Origin: Paraburkholderia dioscoreae
GTDB taxonomy: Bacteria; Pseudomonadota; Gammaproteobacteria; Burkholderiales; Burkholderiaceae
Reading direction: 5' to 3'
DNA: 64,000 nt
NCBI RefSeq assembly: GCF_902459535.1
Contig: NZ_LR699553.1
Location: 2,542,001 to 2,606,000, forward strand
Below the pieces are notes generated by a model. It was not told the origin of the DNA and searched no databases. It was given only the letters and a program-made list of their open reading frames with translations. The position numbers and the translations under genes were made by a program. Positions 7,193 through 15,254 of this stretch are shown one piece after another (within the stretch, counting starts at the first letter, position 1; each line of letters opens with the position of its first letter).

Positions 7193-10078
7193 ATGGCGGA
7201 ACATCTGTGCGAACTTTGCGGCGTCAGGCCTGCGACCATCCGGGTCGCGGTCATTCAGGGCGGACGCAGAAGGCAACTCGATGTTTGCGACTATCACTAC
7301 GCGCAGCTCACGCGGCATCAACGACAGGTGTCGCCGCTCGAATCGCTGTTTCGGGGCGGCCTGTTCGACGGATTACTGGACTCGGGCACAGACGGCTTCG
7401 GCGCTGAACCAGCCGCCACGCGTCACGACGGCCCGGTGAACAAAGGCGTCGACCTGCAACAGCATTTCAGCGAGCAGGCGAAGGAAATACTGCAACGTGC
7501 CGCCGAACGCGCCGTGCAATTCGGCCGCCATGAGGTGGACACCGAACACGTGCTTTATGAACTCGTCGAAAGTGAAGCAGTACAGCGCATTCTGTCGGCG
7601 CTGAAGATCTCCGCCAGCGATCTTCAAAAGCATATCGAAGCAAACGCGCCAAAGGGGCACGTCACGTCCAAAGCGCCGCAAGGCGAGATCTCCGTTTCGC
7701 CACGCCTGAAAAGTGCGCTCGAACGCGCCGTCATCGCGTCGCGCGAATTCGGACAGAACTACGTCGGCCCCGAACACATTCTTACCGGCCTCGCCGAGGT
7801 CACCGACAGTTTTGCCGGCGATCTGTTGATGAAGTACGGCCTGTCGCCTCACCTGTTGCGTCAGCAGACGCTGAAGCAGGCCGGCCAGGAAGAAGCCGCG
7901 CAAGCTCCCAGCGACACGCCGCAGCTCGACAAATATAGCCGCGACATCACGCGGCTCGCCCGTGAAGGCAAGCTCGATCCGGTCATTGGACGATCGAAGG
8001 AAACAGAGACGCTCGTCGAGGTGCTCGCCCGGCGCAAAAAGAACAACCCCGTGCTGATCGGCGAGCCCGGCGTCGGCAAGACGGCGATTGTGGAAGGACT
8101 CGCGCTGCGCATGATCAGCGGCGACGTGCCGGAAACATTGCGCGAAAAGCGCCTGATCGAACTCAATGTCAACTCGCTGGTCGCGGGCTCGAAATACCGT
8201 GGCGAATTCGAGGAACGCGTCAAGCAGGTGATGGACGAAATCGCCGCGCACAAGGATCGGCTGGTTCTCTTCGTCGACGAAGTGCACACCATCGTCGGTG
8301 CGGGCCAGGGCGGCGGCGAAGGCGGCCTGGATATCGCCAATGTGTTCAAGCCGCCGATGGCGCGCGGCGAGCTCAATCTGATCGGCGCGACCACGCTCGC
8401 CGAATACCAGAAGTACATCGAGAAAGACGCCGCGCTGGAACGGCGCTTCCAGCCGGTGCTGGTCGGCGAGCCGAGCGTGGAGCAGACTATCGGCATTCTG
8501 CGGGGGCTGCGCGACCGTCTGGAAGCGCACCACAAGGTCACGATTCTGGATGAAGCGTGCGTGGCCGCCGCCGAACTGTCCGACCGCTACATTACGGGCC
8601 GCTTCCTGCCGGACAAGGCCGTCGACCTGATCGACCAGGCGGCCGCGCGCGAGCATCTGTCATCCACATCCCGCCCGGCGGAGGTGCTGGAACTCGAATC
8701 GGAAATCGCCCAGATCCGGCGCGAGCAGGAATACGCGACGTCGCACAAACAGTTCGAACGGGCGAAGGCGCTCGGAGAACAACTGTCAGGCAAGCAAACC
8801 CAGCTCGACGACTCGACCGAGGCATGGAAGCGGCGTGTGAGCACGAGCACCGCGGAGGTGACCCGTACGCTGGTCGCCGAGATCGTCGCGAAAATGACGG
8901 GCATTCCGGTTGCCGACCTGACGCAGGAGGAGAAAACCAAACTGCTGCAAATGGAGGACCGCCTGCACCGGCGCGTGATCGGCCAGGAAGAAGCGATCAG
9001 CGCGGTAAGCGATGCGGTGCGGCGAAGCCGCGCGGGTTTGCAGGCCCGCCATCAGCCGCTTGCCGTGTTTCTGTTCCTCGGCCCGACCGGCGTCGGCAAG
9101 ACCGAACTGGCGAAGGCGCTCGCCGAAGTCGTATTCGGCGACGAGGACGCCATTGTGCGTATCGACATGAGCGAGTACATGGAGCGGCACGCGGTGGCGC
9201 GACTGATCGGTGCGCCGCCCGGCTATGTCGGCTACGACGAAGGCGGCCAGTTGACCGAGCGCGTGCGGCGGCGTCCGCATAGCGTGATTCTGCTCGACGA
9301 AATCGAAAAAGCGCATCCGGACGTCTACAACGTGCTGCTGCAGGTATTCGACGACGGCCGCCTGACCGACGGCAAGGGCCGCGTCATCGACTTCGCCAAT
9401 ACGCTGATCATCGCGACCAGCAACCTCGCCTCCGACGTCATCACGGGCACGCCGCGCAAGCGTCCCGGCTTCATCGCGGCGGACAACGACATCGTTGCCG
9501 GCAAGAGCCCCCGTAAGGACCGGCAGCCCGACGGCGTGCGCGAAGGTGTGATGACAGTGCTGCGGTCACATTTCCGCCCCGAGTTCCTGAACCGTATCGA
9601 CGAGATCATCATTTTCGAGTCGCTCAACGCCGACCAGATCCGTTCGATCGTGCGCCTGCAACTCGACAAGGTGGCGCACATCGCGAAGAGTCAGGACATC
9701 GACATCGTGTTCGACGACAGTATCGTCGATCAACTGGCGAAGGAGGCTTACCGGCCCGAATACGGCGCGCGTGAACTGCGGCGGCGCATTCGCCAGGTCA
9801 TCGAAAATCCGCTCGCAAAGCAGATGCTCGACGGCGCGGTCCGCGAGGGCAACCGGGTGGTGTGCCGGTTCGATCCGCTCCAGGACGATACGGTGTTCGA
9901 ACTGAGCGAAGCACCGCAGCAGGAGCTCGCCGGCACAACGCAGCAGGACAAACAGAAAGACCCGGACGCCGGCAATGGTGCGGCCGACACCGGGCCGGCC
10001 GCCAAACCCGCGCGCAAGCGTGCCAGCCCGGCGCGCAAGCGCGGCAACACGGACGGCGGCGACCACGCCGCGGGATAA
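7193..10078 (+). CDS. clpK: ClpK/ClpG-type AAA+ disaggregase
   Basis: 961 residues. An N-terminal zinc-finger-like segment (CELC at residues 5-8 and CDYH further on) precedes a Clp_N domain (about 85-235), two AAA+ modules with Walker A GEPGVGKT (290-297) and GPTGVGKT (630-637), Walker B LFVDEVH and ILLDEIE, and a K/R/A-rich tail. The Cys-rich extension plus long Clp_N is the layout of ClpK/ClpG, which rescues aggregated proteins and confers heat tolerance without a DnaK partner, rather than plain ClpC or ClpA. A PGF tripeptide follows the second-module sensor region where ClpP-binding loops sit in ClpA/ClpC, so ClpP interaction cannot be excluded. It has its own FNR-type box and meets the atp operon tail to tail. 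Confidence 0.85.
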   Translation: MAEHLCELCGVRPATIRVAVIQGGRRRQLDVCDYHYAQLTRHQRQVSPLESLFRGGLFDGLLDSGTDGFGAEPAATRHDGPVNKGVDLQQHFSEQAKEILQRAAERAVQFGRHEVDTEHVLYELVESEAVQRILSALKISASDLQKHIEANAPKGHVTSKAPQGEISVSPRLKSALERAVIASREFGQNYVGPEHILTGLAEVTDSFAGDLLMKYGLSPHLLRQQTLKQAGQEEAAQAPSDTPQLDKYSRDITRLAREGKLDPVIGRSKETETLVEVLARRKKNNPVLIGEPGVGKTAIVEGLALRMISGDVPETLREKRLIELNVNSLVAGSKYRGEFEERVKQVMDEIAAHKDRLVLFVDEVHTIVGAGQGGGEGGLDIANVFKPPMARGELNLIGATTLAEYQKYIEKDAALERRFQPVLVGEPSVEQTIGILRGLRDRLEAHHKVTILDEACVAAAELSDRYITGRFLPDKAVDLIDQAAAREHLSSTSRPAEVLELESEIAQIRREQEYATSHKQFERAKALGEQLSGKQTQLDDSTEAWKRRVSTSTAEVTRTLVAEIVAKMTGIPVADLTQEEKTKLLQMEDRLHRRVIGQEEAISAVSDAVRRSRAGLQARHQPLAVFLFLGPTGVGKTELAKALAEVVFGDEDAIVRIDMSEYMERHAVARLIGAPPGYVGYDEGGQLTERVRRRPHSVILLDEIEKAHPDVYNVLLQVFDDGRLTDGKGRVIDFANTLIIATSNLASDVITGTPRKRPGFIAADNDIVAGKSPRKDRQPDGVREGVMTVLRSHFRPEFLNRIDEIIIFESLNADQIRSIVRLQLDKVAHIAKSQDIDIVFDDSIVDQLAKEAYRPEYGARELRRRIRQVIENPLAKQMLDGAVREGNRVVCRFDPLQDDTVFELSEAPQQELAGTTQQDKQKDPDAGNGAADTGPAAKPARKRASPARKRGNTDGGDHAAG

Positions 10079-10086
10079 AGCGAGCG

Positions 10087-10110
10087 GCGCCGGGCATGAC
10101 AGCCCGGCGC
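10087..10110. terminator. Hairpin between convergent clpK and atpG
   Basis: A perfect 9-bp GC stem (GCGCCGGGC / GCCCGGCGC) with a 6-nt loop lies between the two stop codons. There is no U-tract; it could end transcription from both sides. Confidence 0.55.
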
Positions 10111-10114
10111 TCCG

Positions 10115-10969
10115 CTAGACCGGCTGCGTGGTGGCTGCCGCGAGTTCCGCGATATCGTCGGTGATTTCGTCCTGACGGACCCGGCGATAGCTCTGCGTCA
10201 GTTCCTCGAGCGTATCCCGCACATTGGTGCGGGCGGCCAGCATCGCGTTCACCCTCGCCTCGTTTTCCGCGGCGAACGAGAGCATCAGTGCCTCGCAGAT
10301 CTCGACAAACACATATTCCTCGACCAGACCCGGAAGCAGACGTTCGACCGGCAATGTGAGCAGCGGCGGCACAGCGCGCCTCGCCACCTGAAAGCGCGAA
10401 TAATCAAACGGTATCAACCGGTGCTCGACCATCTTGCCGGCGGCGGTGCCGCCGCCCGGCAGCGCATGGATGATCGAGACGTGATCCACCGCGCGAACGC
10501 CGAGACGCGCGTAGAGCGCATCGGTAATGCGGTTGGCCAGAGACGGCACTTCGTCGGCGTGGGACACCGCGGGCGAACTCCATGCGACCGCAAGGCGGCG
10601 CTCGCTGGCCGCCATCTCGCCGCGCGTGCCGACGAGCAGCAGCTCGCACCGTGCGCTATCGACGCGAGTCCGTACATAGTCCAGCACCTGCTCGTTGAAT
10701 GAGCCGACGAAGCCCTGCTCCGAGCACAGCGCGATCACGATCCGCGCGCCATGATCCGGCTCGTCCAGAGGTGCCTGCGCCCCTCTGCCGTAGGCCAGCA
10801 CGGCGCCGATCGCGGCCCCCACGGTCGCAGCCGACGAGCGGATACCGGGCAGCCGCCGCTGCGCTTCGCGTGAGCGAGCTGCGGCAATGCCGCGCATCGC
10901 GCCGATCACGGCGTCCAGTTGGCGCGCGGTGGCGGTACGCGCTTCGATTTCCGCGAGTCTGCCGCTCAT
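10115..10969 (-). CDS. atpG: N-type ATPase gamma subunit
   Basis: 284 residues. Both ends carry the gamma-subunit coiled-coil helices: the N-terminal LAEIEARTATARQLDAVIGAM and a C-terminal helix including ARTNVRDTLEELTQSYRRVR, with a central Rossmann-like part. Gamma is the central stalk that couples F1 catalysis to c-ring rotation. It is the last gene of atpDCQRBEFAG, the characteristic order of laterally spread N-ATPases, and its ATG overlaps the atpA stop by 4 bp. The sequence is divergent from housekeeping gamma, so context is part of the evidence. Confidence 0.88.
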   Translation of the reverse strand: MSGRLAEIEARTATARQLDAVIGAMRGIAAARSREAQRRLPGIRSSAATVGAAIGAVLAYGRGAQAPLDEPDHGARIVIALCSEQGFVGSFNEQVLDYVRTRVDSARCELLLVGTRGEMAASERRLAVAWSSPAVSHADEVPSLANRITDALYARLGVRAVDHVSIIHALPGGGTAAGKMVEHRLIPFDYSRFQVARRAVPPLLTLPVERLLPGLVEEYVFVEICEALMLSFAAENEARVNAMLAARTNVRDTLEELTQSYRRVRQDEITDDIAELAAATTQPV

Positions 10970-12522
10970 TTGCCACTCCCGGTCCGGGCGGGGACATTCG
11001 CCGCTTCCTGCGTCAGGCGCTGCACGATCTCGCGAACCGTCGTGACGAGCGCGGCCTGCGTGGCGGGATCCAACGGCGCATCCACCCAGCCGGCTTCCAT
11101 GCTTGCGCCCGGCAGTTGTTGCGCGAGTTGAGCCCGCGCTTCAGTGGCAATCGCCGGCGGCGCGGCATCGAACACACCCTCCGCCAGTGCGGCAAGCAGC
11201 GCGATTTCATCCACCGTGCGCAGCGGCCTGAATCGCGGTTGCGCGATCAGTGCCCGGATGCGTTCGCCGCGCGCGATCTTACCGGCGACGTGGGCATCCG
11301 TCAGACCGCCGAAGCGGCTGAACATCTCGAGCTCCAGGAACTGCGCGTAGTCGAGCCGCAAACGGCCCGACACCTCGCGCAAGGCTGGATGCTGCGCCTT
11401 GCCGCCCACCCGGCTCACGCTCAGCCCGACGTCCACGGCAGGACGCTGGTTGGCTGCAAATAGCGCGGCATCCAGCACGATCTGGCCGTCCGTGATCGAA
11501 ATCAGATTGGTCGGGATATAGGCGGACAGATTGCCCGCGTCGGTTTCCGCGATCGGCAATGCCGTCAATGAGCCGCCGCCGAGCTTGGCCGACAGCTTCG
11601 CCGCGCGTTCGAGCAACCGCGCGTGAACGTAGAAGATGTCGCCGGGATAGGCTTCGCGTCCCGGCGGCTCGCGTGTGAGCAGTGCCAACTCCCGATGGGT
11701 CGCGGCATGCTTGGTGAGATCGTCGATGACGACCAGCGCGTGCTGCCCGCGGTCGCGAAAGTACTCGGCGATCGTGACGCCCGCGAACGGCGCGATCCAT
11801 TGCAATCCGGCCGCCGAAGCCGCCGGCGCCACCACGAACACGCAGCGCTCGGGCGCGCCGTAGCGGCGCACGGATTCGATCACCTGCTGCACGGCCGTCG
11901 AGCGCTGGCCGATCGCCACATAGATGCAGATCATGTCCGAGTGCTTCTGGTTGACGATCGCGTCGAGGGCCAGGGCGGTCTTGCCGGTTGCACGATCGCC
12001 GATGATCAGTTCCCGCTGTCCGCGACCCACGGCGAAGAGCGCGTCGACGATCAGCACGCCGGTTTCGACAGGCTCGCTGACCAGGTCGCGATCGATGATC
12101 GCCGGTGCGGGCCGCTCGATCGGCATGCGCTTCGCCGCGGACACCGGCTCGTCGCGATCGAGCGGCCGGCCTAGCGGGTCGATCACGCGCCCGAGCAGGC
12201 CTTCGCCGACCGGCACCTCGATCACCGCGCCGGTGCGAGTCACGCGCGCGCCGGCTTCGACCGTGGCGCCGTCGTCCAGCAGCACGACGCTCATCAGATC
12301 GGCTTCCAGCGTATGCACGAAGCCGCTCGCGCCGCTTTCGAAGCGCAGCAGTTCGTCGAGCGCCGCATCGGCCAGCCCCGAAACGAACGCGATACCGTCG
12401 CCGATCCGCTCCACGCGGCCGAGCGTGTCGGCATAAGGCGCGGCCGCCGTGCGAGCCAGCGCCTTGCGCTGCGCCGCGAGCCAGGCGTCGTCGCTCATTT
12501 CAGCGGGCAGCATGACTGTCAT
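10966..12522 (-). CDS. atpA: N-type ATPase alpha subunit
   Basis: 518 residues with the alpha Walker A loop GDRATGKTALALD, the IYVAIGQRSTAVQQV segment and the ALVVIDDLTKHAATHRE region, matching F-type alpha (non-catalytic nucleotide sites). I place the start at 12522 (MTVMLPAEMSDD) because AAGGAGG at 12532-12538 is ideally spaced; this makes it overlap the 3' end of atpF by 23 bp. It partners the beta subunit encoded at the head of the operon. Confidence 0.92.
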   Translation of the reverse strand: MTVMLPAEMSDDAWLAAQRKALARTAAAPYADTLGRVERIGDGIAFVSGLADAALDELLRFESGASGFVHTLEADLMSVVLLDDGATVEAGARVTRTGAVIEVPVGEGLLGRVIDPLGRPLDRDEPVSAAKRMPIERPAPAIIDRDLVSEPVETGVLIVDALFAVGRGQRELIIGDRATGKTALALDAIVNQKHSDMICIYVAIGQRSTAVQQVIESVRRYGAPERCVFVVAPAASAAGLQWIAPFAGVTIAEYFRDRGQHALVVIDDLTKHAATHRELALLTREPPGREAYPGDIFYVHARLLERAAKLSAKLGGGSLTALPIAETDAGNLSAYIPTNLISITDGQIVLDAALFAANQRPAVDVGLSVSRVGGKAQHPALREVSGRLRLDYAQFLELEMFSRFGGLTDAHVAGKIARGERIRALIAQPRFRPLRTVDEIALLAALAEGVFDAAPPAIATEARAQLAQQLPGASMEAGWVDAPLDPATQAALVTTVREIVQRLTQEAANVPARTGSGK

Positions 12523-13249
12523 CGAGCAGCGCCTCCTTGATGCGAACGAGTTCCGCGCCGAAGCTATTGCGCACCACGGCATGCGGCGAGCGCAGTTCGA
12601 GGCCGGCTATCAGTTGCGGATCCACTTCGAAGTTGACCGGCACATCGCGCTTCAGGCACGTTGCCAGCATCGCGCGGCACTGGTCCTGTTCCTGCGGGCT
12701 CAACGCTCGCGGCGCGGCGAGTATCGGCACCGCGCCATCCTCCCAGAATCCGCCACGCGCGCTTTCCGGAAGTCGTGCGATTCCCTCGGCGAGGCCGTCG
12801 ACAAAACCGCTCACGCGCATGCTCTCTGGCAACCTGTCGAGCAGCTTGGCGGCGATATCCACGGCAAGCCGGCTGGCGCGTTCGGACGCGAGTTTGTCCT
12901 GCTCGGCGCGCGCTCCCGCGGCTTCGCCTTTCGCCGCTGCTCGCAATGCGTCCGCGTCGGCCTGAGCGGCGTTCAGAAGCGCCTGCTTCTGCGCCGCGGC
13001 TTCCGCCGCGACGGCTTTCATGGCTTCGCCGTGCGCCGCCGCGAGCTGCTGCGTTTCCTGGGTTGCCTTGTCGCGTTCCTGCACTGCTACGAGCTTCGCC
13101 GCCTCGGCATCGGCGATCAGGGCCTGCGCCGTCTTCTGACGTTCAGCGATGATGCCTGCGACCGGGCGGAACAGGAAACGCGCAAGCAGCCATATCAGCA
13201 CCAGTGCATTGATGGTCTGAAGCGCGAGCGTCCACCAGTCGATTCGCAT
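12500..13249 (-). CDS. atpF: N-type ATPase b subunit with delta-like C-terminus
   Basis: 249 residues, far longer than the usual ~156-residue b subunit. It has one N-terminal membrane helix (about 8-30, TINALVLIWLLARFLF), a long charged Ala/Gln/Lys-rich coiled coil (about 35-140), and a tail (about 155-249) with the pattern of the delta/OSCP C-terminal domain: SPQEQDQCRAML, VNFEVDPQLIAGLELRSP and a terminal helix. The operon has no separate delta gene, so the peripheral stalk appears to use a b-delta fusion, as known for N-ATPases. It forms the stator linking membrane a subunit to F1. Confidence 0.88.
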   Translation of the reverse strand: MRIDWWTLALQTINALVLIWLLARFLFRPVAGIIAERQKTAQALIADAEAAKLVAVQERDKATQETQQLAAAHGEAMKAVAAEAAAQKQALLNAAQADADALRAAAKGEAAGARAEQDKLASERASRLAVDIAAKLLDRLPESMRVSGFVDGLAEGIARLPESARGGFWEDGAVPILAAPRALSPQEQDQCRAMLATCLKRDVPVNFEVDPQLIAGLELRSPHAVVRNSFGAELVRIKEALLDDSHAAR

Positions 13250-13258
13250 GGTGTCCGC

Positions 13259-13507
13259 CTATTTCGCAAACGGGTTGGCAAACAGCAGCAGCAAGGCGAT
13301 CACGAGGCAATAGATCGCCATCGTCTCGATCATGGCCAGCCCGACGAACAGCGTGCGCGACACGGTGCCTGCCGAATCCGGCTGCCGTGCGATCGCGTCC
13401 ATTGCCGCGGCGACCGCCCGGCCTTCGGCAAGCGCCGGCCCGATCGCGCCGAACGAGACGGCAAACGCTGCCGCGGCGATACTGACGACTTCGATAAGGT
13501 TATTCAT
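13259..13507 (-). CDS. atpE: N-type ATPase c subunit (rotor ring)
   Basis: 82 residues forming two membrane helices joined by a polar loop with the conserved RQP (41-43). Helix 2 carries the ion-binding carboxylate E61 in GLAMIETMAIY, with T62 and Y66. Helix 1 carries a second carboxylate, E28, in GPALAEG. This two-carboxylate arrangement is typical of N-ATPase c subunits, first proposed to be Na+ specific, while the Burkholderia pseudomallei enzyme was reported to be H+ specific with a large ring. The start overlaps the atpB stop by 4 bp. Confidence 0.93.
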   Translation of the reverse strand: MNNLIEVVSIAAAAFAVSFGAIGPALAEGRAVAAAMDAIARQPDSAGTVSRTLFVGLAMIETMAIYCLVIALLLLFANPFAK

Positions 13508-14199
13508 GAGACTTCGCCCTTTTTGACACTGACATGGTGCGGATCGCCGATCGCGGCGCCGATGAAGACCATCGAGAGAACAGCAAAGATGTAGGCCTGG
13601 ACCGCGCCCGTGAGCAGATCCAGCGCCATGAGCGGAATCGGCACCAGCAGGCCGGCGAGCGACAGCAGAATGCCGATCACGAACACGCCGCTCATGACGT
13701 TGCCGAACAGGCGAACCACGAGTGAGAACGTGCGCGTGATCTGCTCGACGACGTTCAGCGGAATCATCACCCAGCTCGGCTCCGCGAACGACGCGAGATA
13801 GCCCGTCGCGCCGCGGCTGCGAATGCCGTAAAAGACCGTGGCGCCGAGCACGATCAGCGCGAGCGCGGCGTCGGTTTCGAGGTGCGCGGTAGGCGGCGTG
13901 ACGCCCGGCACCAGCGCGCACCAGTTGGCGACCAGTACGAAGATGAACAGCGTGCCGATCAGCGCGCGATACGTTGCCGCCTCGGTTTGCATGGTGTCGC
14001 GAATCTGCTGGTCGATCGTTTCGACGAGCAGTTCGAGCGCGGTTTGCGTCTTCCCTGGCGCAAGCGAGAGTCTTCGGCTCAGCACGACGGCCCCGGCGGT
14101 GACAATGGCCATGATGCCCCAGGTGATCAGCACGGGCCCGGTGATCGGGACCGGGCCAAGCTGCAGAAGCGGCGAGATGGTGAGCGGTGATTCGGTCAT
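13504..14199 (-). CDS. atpB: N-type ATPase a subunit
   Basis: 231 residues of polytopic membrane protein. The essential arginine of the a subunit is visible in SLVVRLFGNVMSG, and the C-terminal helix has the GAVQAYIFAVLSMVFIG pattern. It forms the two ion half-channels beside the c ring. The start at 14199 follows GGAGG and overlaps the atpR stop by 4 bp. Family members begin at the equivalent position (residues MTESPLTISPLL). Confidence 0.93.
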   Translation of the reverse strand: MTESPLTISPLLQLGPVPITGPVLITWGIMAIVTAGAVVLSRRLSLAPGKTQTALELLVETIDQQIRDTMQTEAATYRALIGTLFIFVLVANWCALVPGVTPPTAHLETDAALALIVLGATVFYGIRSRGATGYLASFAEPSWVMIPLNVVEQITRTFSLVVRLFGNVMSGVFVIGILLSLAGLLVPIPLMALDLLTGAVQAYIFAVLSMVFIGAAIGDPHHVSVKKGEVS

Positions 14200-14489
14200 G
14201 ACAGGCCTCCGTAACGCCGCAGCGCGATCCTGCGTGTGAGCAGCACGCCCGCCATCCCCGCAAGCAGCGCCAGCGCGCCGACGCGTACGAGCACGAACAG
14301 CAACGCACAGGTCAGCGCGATGCGCGCGATTTGCAGTGCCAGCGCCGCTAACGTTCGGCCAGCCGTGAACAACGGCCAGTTCCAGCGCAGCGAAAGGAAA
14401 TGCCACGCGCCCGCGACCACGCCGACCGCGAGTCCGATCACGAGCTGGGCGGCGAGCGGCGGTAGCGGCCATGCCAGCGCACTATTCAC
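14196..14489 (-). CDS. atpR: N-type ATPase accessory membrane protein AtpR
   Basis: 97 residues with about three hydrophobic helices and conserved-looking arginines facing helices 2-3 (TAGRTLAALALQIARIAL). AtpR is found only in N-ATPase operons, between atpQ and atpB, and is thought to assist c-ring assembly or ion specificity. Identification rests on position, size and topology. Confidence 0.8.
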   Translation of the reverse strand: MNSALAWPLPPLAAQLVIGLAVGVVAGAWHFLSLRWNWPLFTAGRTLAALALQIARIALTCALLFVLVRVGALALLAGMAGVLLTRRIALRRYGGLS

Positions 14490-14799
14490 GGTGTGCTCCT
14501 TGTTGACGATGCATCCATTTCCATGCGGACCAGAAACCGAGCGCTGCTCCCAGCATCAGAAGCGGCGCCGAGAAAAATACCCGCGTACCGAAAGTGCGGT
14601 CGAGCCAGTGTCCCAACGCAAGCCCAAGCAGTGTCGGCACGACGATGGCCCAGCCAAGAATGCCGATCTGGCCGAGCCGGGTGCCGAGCGACGGCTCCGG
14701 CTCCGCACGCCCGCGCGCCGCGCGTTCTGCGGCCTGCTGGGCCGCGCCGGCCAGCTTGTCCTCACGAGGAGTGCGCTCGTCGCGCCGCGGTGTGCTCAT
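14482..14799 (-). CDS. atpQ: N-type ATPase accessory protein AtpQ (AtpI-like)
   Basis: 105 residues: a charged N-terminal half (about 1-45, rich in Arg, Glu and Ala) followed by two membrane helices (GWAIVVPTLLGLALGHWLD and a second ending GFWSAWKWM), the AtpI/AtpQ topology. It probably helps assemble the rotor. The ATG shares one base with the atpC stop (TAATG), and its end overlaps atpR by 8 bp. Confidence 0.82.
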   Translation of the reverse strand: MSTPRRDERTPREDKLAGAAQQAAERAARGRAEPEPSLGTRLGQIGILGWAIVVPTLLGLALGHWLDRTFGTRVFFSAPLLMLGAALGFWSAWKWMHRQQGAHRE

Positions 14800-15254
14800 T
14801 ACAGCGTCGCTCCCGTGCCGTCCGGATTTGCGCCGTCGCCCCCGGCCCGCGGCCGCAGGTAGCGCAGCATCTGACGCACCGCGCGCGCATGCAGCCGCAT
14901 CTGGTCGACGCGGGCACGCCGCACCGCTTCGTCTTCGTCGGCGTGACGGCTGCGCACGATCGCCTCGAGGCCTTCCAGCGAATCGCCCGGAATCGCTTCG
15001 CGGCAAGCGATGGACACCGTCGCGCCGCCCGACACCAGCAGCACGCCGCCGTTCACCGCGCAGTAGCGCAACTCCTTGTCCGTGCCCGTCCAGCGGACCA
15101 CCGACGACGTCAACTGGGTGACGAAATCGGCATGCCCAATACGGATGCCGAACGAACCGCTTGCGTCTTCCGCCCGCAACGAGACGATTTCGACGCCGTC
15201 GAACCAGACTCGCGACGGCGTCGCGATGGTGAGCCTCAAAGCATCCTTGCTCAT
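14799..15254 (-). CDS. atpC: N-type ATPase epsilon subunit
   Basis: 151 residues: an N-terminal beta-sandwich typical of epsilon (LRLTIATPSRVWFDGVEIVSLRAED, FGIRIGHADFVTQL) and a C-terminal helical hairpin (about 100-135, Arg-rich). Epsilon binds gamma and the c ring and can restrain ATP hydrolysis. It overlaps the atpD stop by 4 bp. Confidence 0.9.
   Translation of the reverse strand: MSKDALRLTIATPSRVWFDGVEIVSLRAEDASGSFGIRIGHADFVTQLTSSVVRWTGTDKELRYCAVNGGVLLVSGGATVSIACREAIPGDSLEGLEAIVRSRHADEDEAVRRARVDQMRLHARAVRQMLRYLRPRAGGDGANPDGTGATL

Noticed and set aside
13259..14308. 349-codon frame containing the c subunit as its C-terminus
   Set aside because: The upstream part is out-of-frame atpB; the c subunit has its own ATG at 13507 overlapping the atpB stop, and its normal length is 82 residues.
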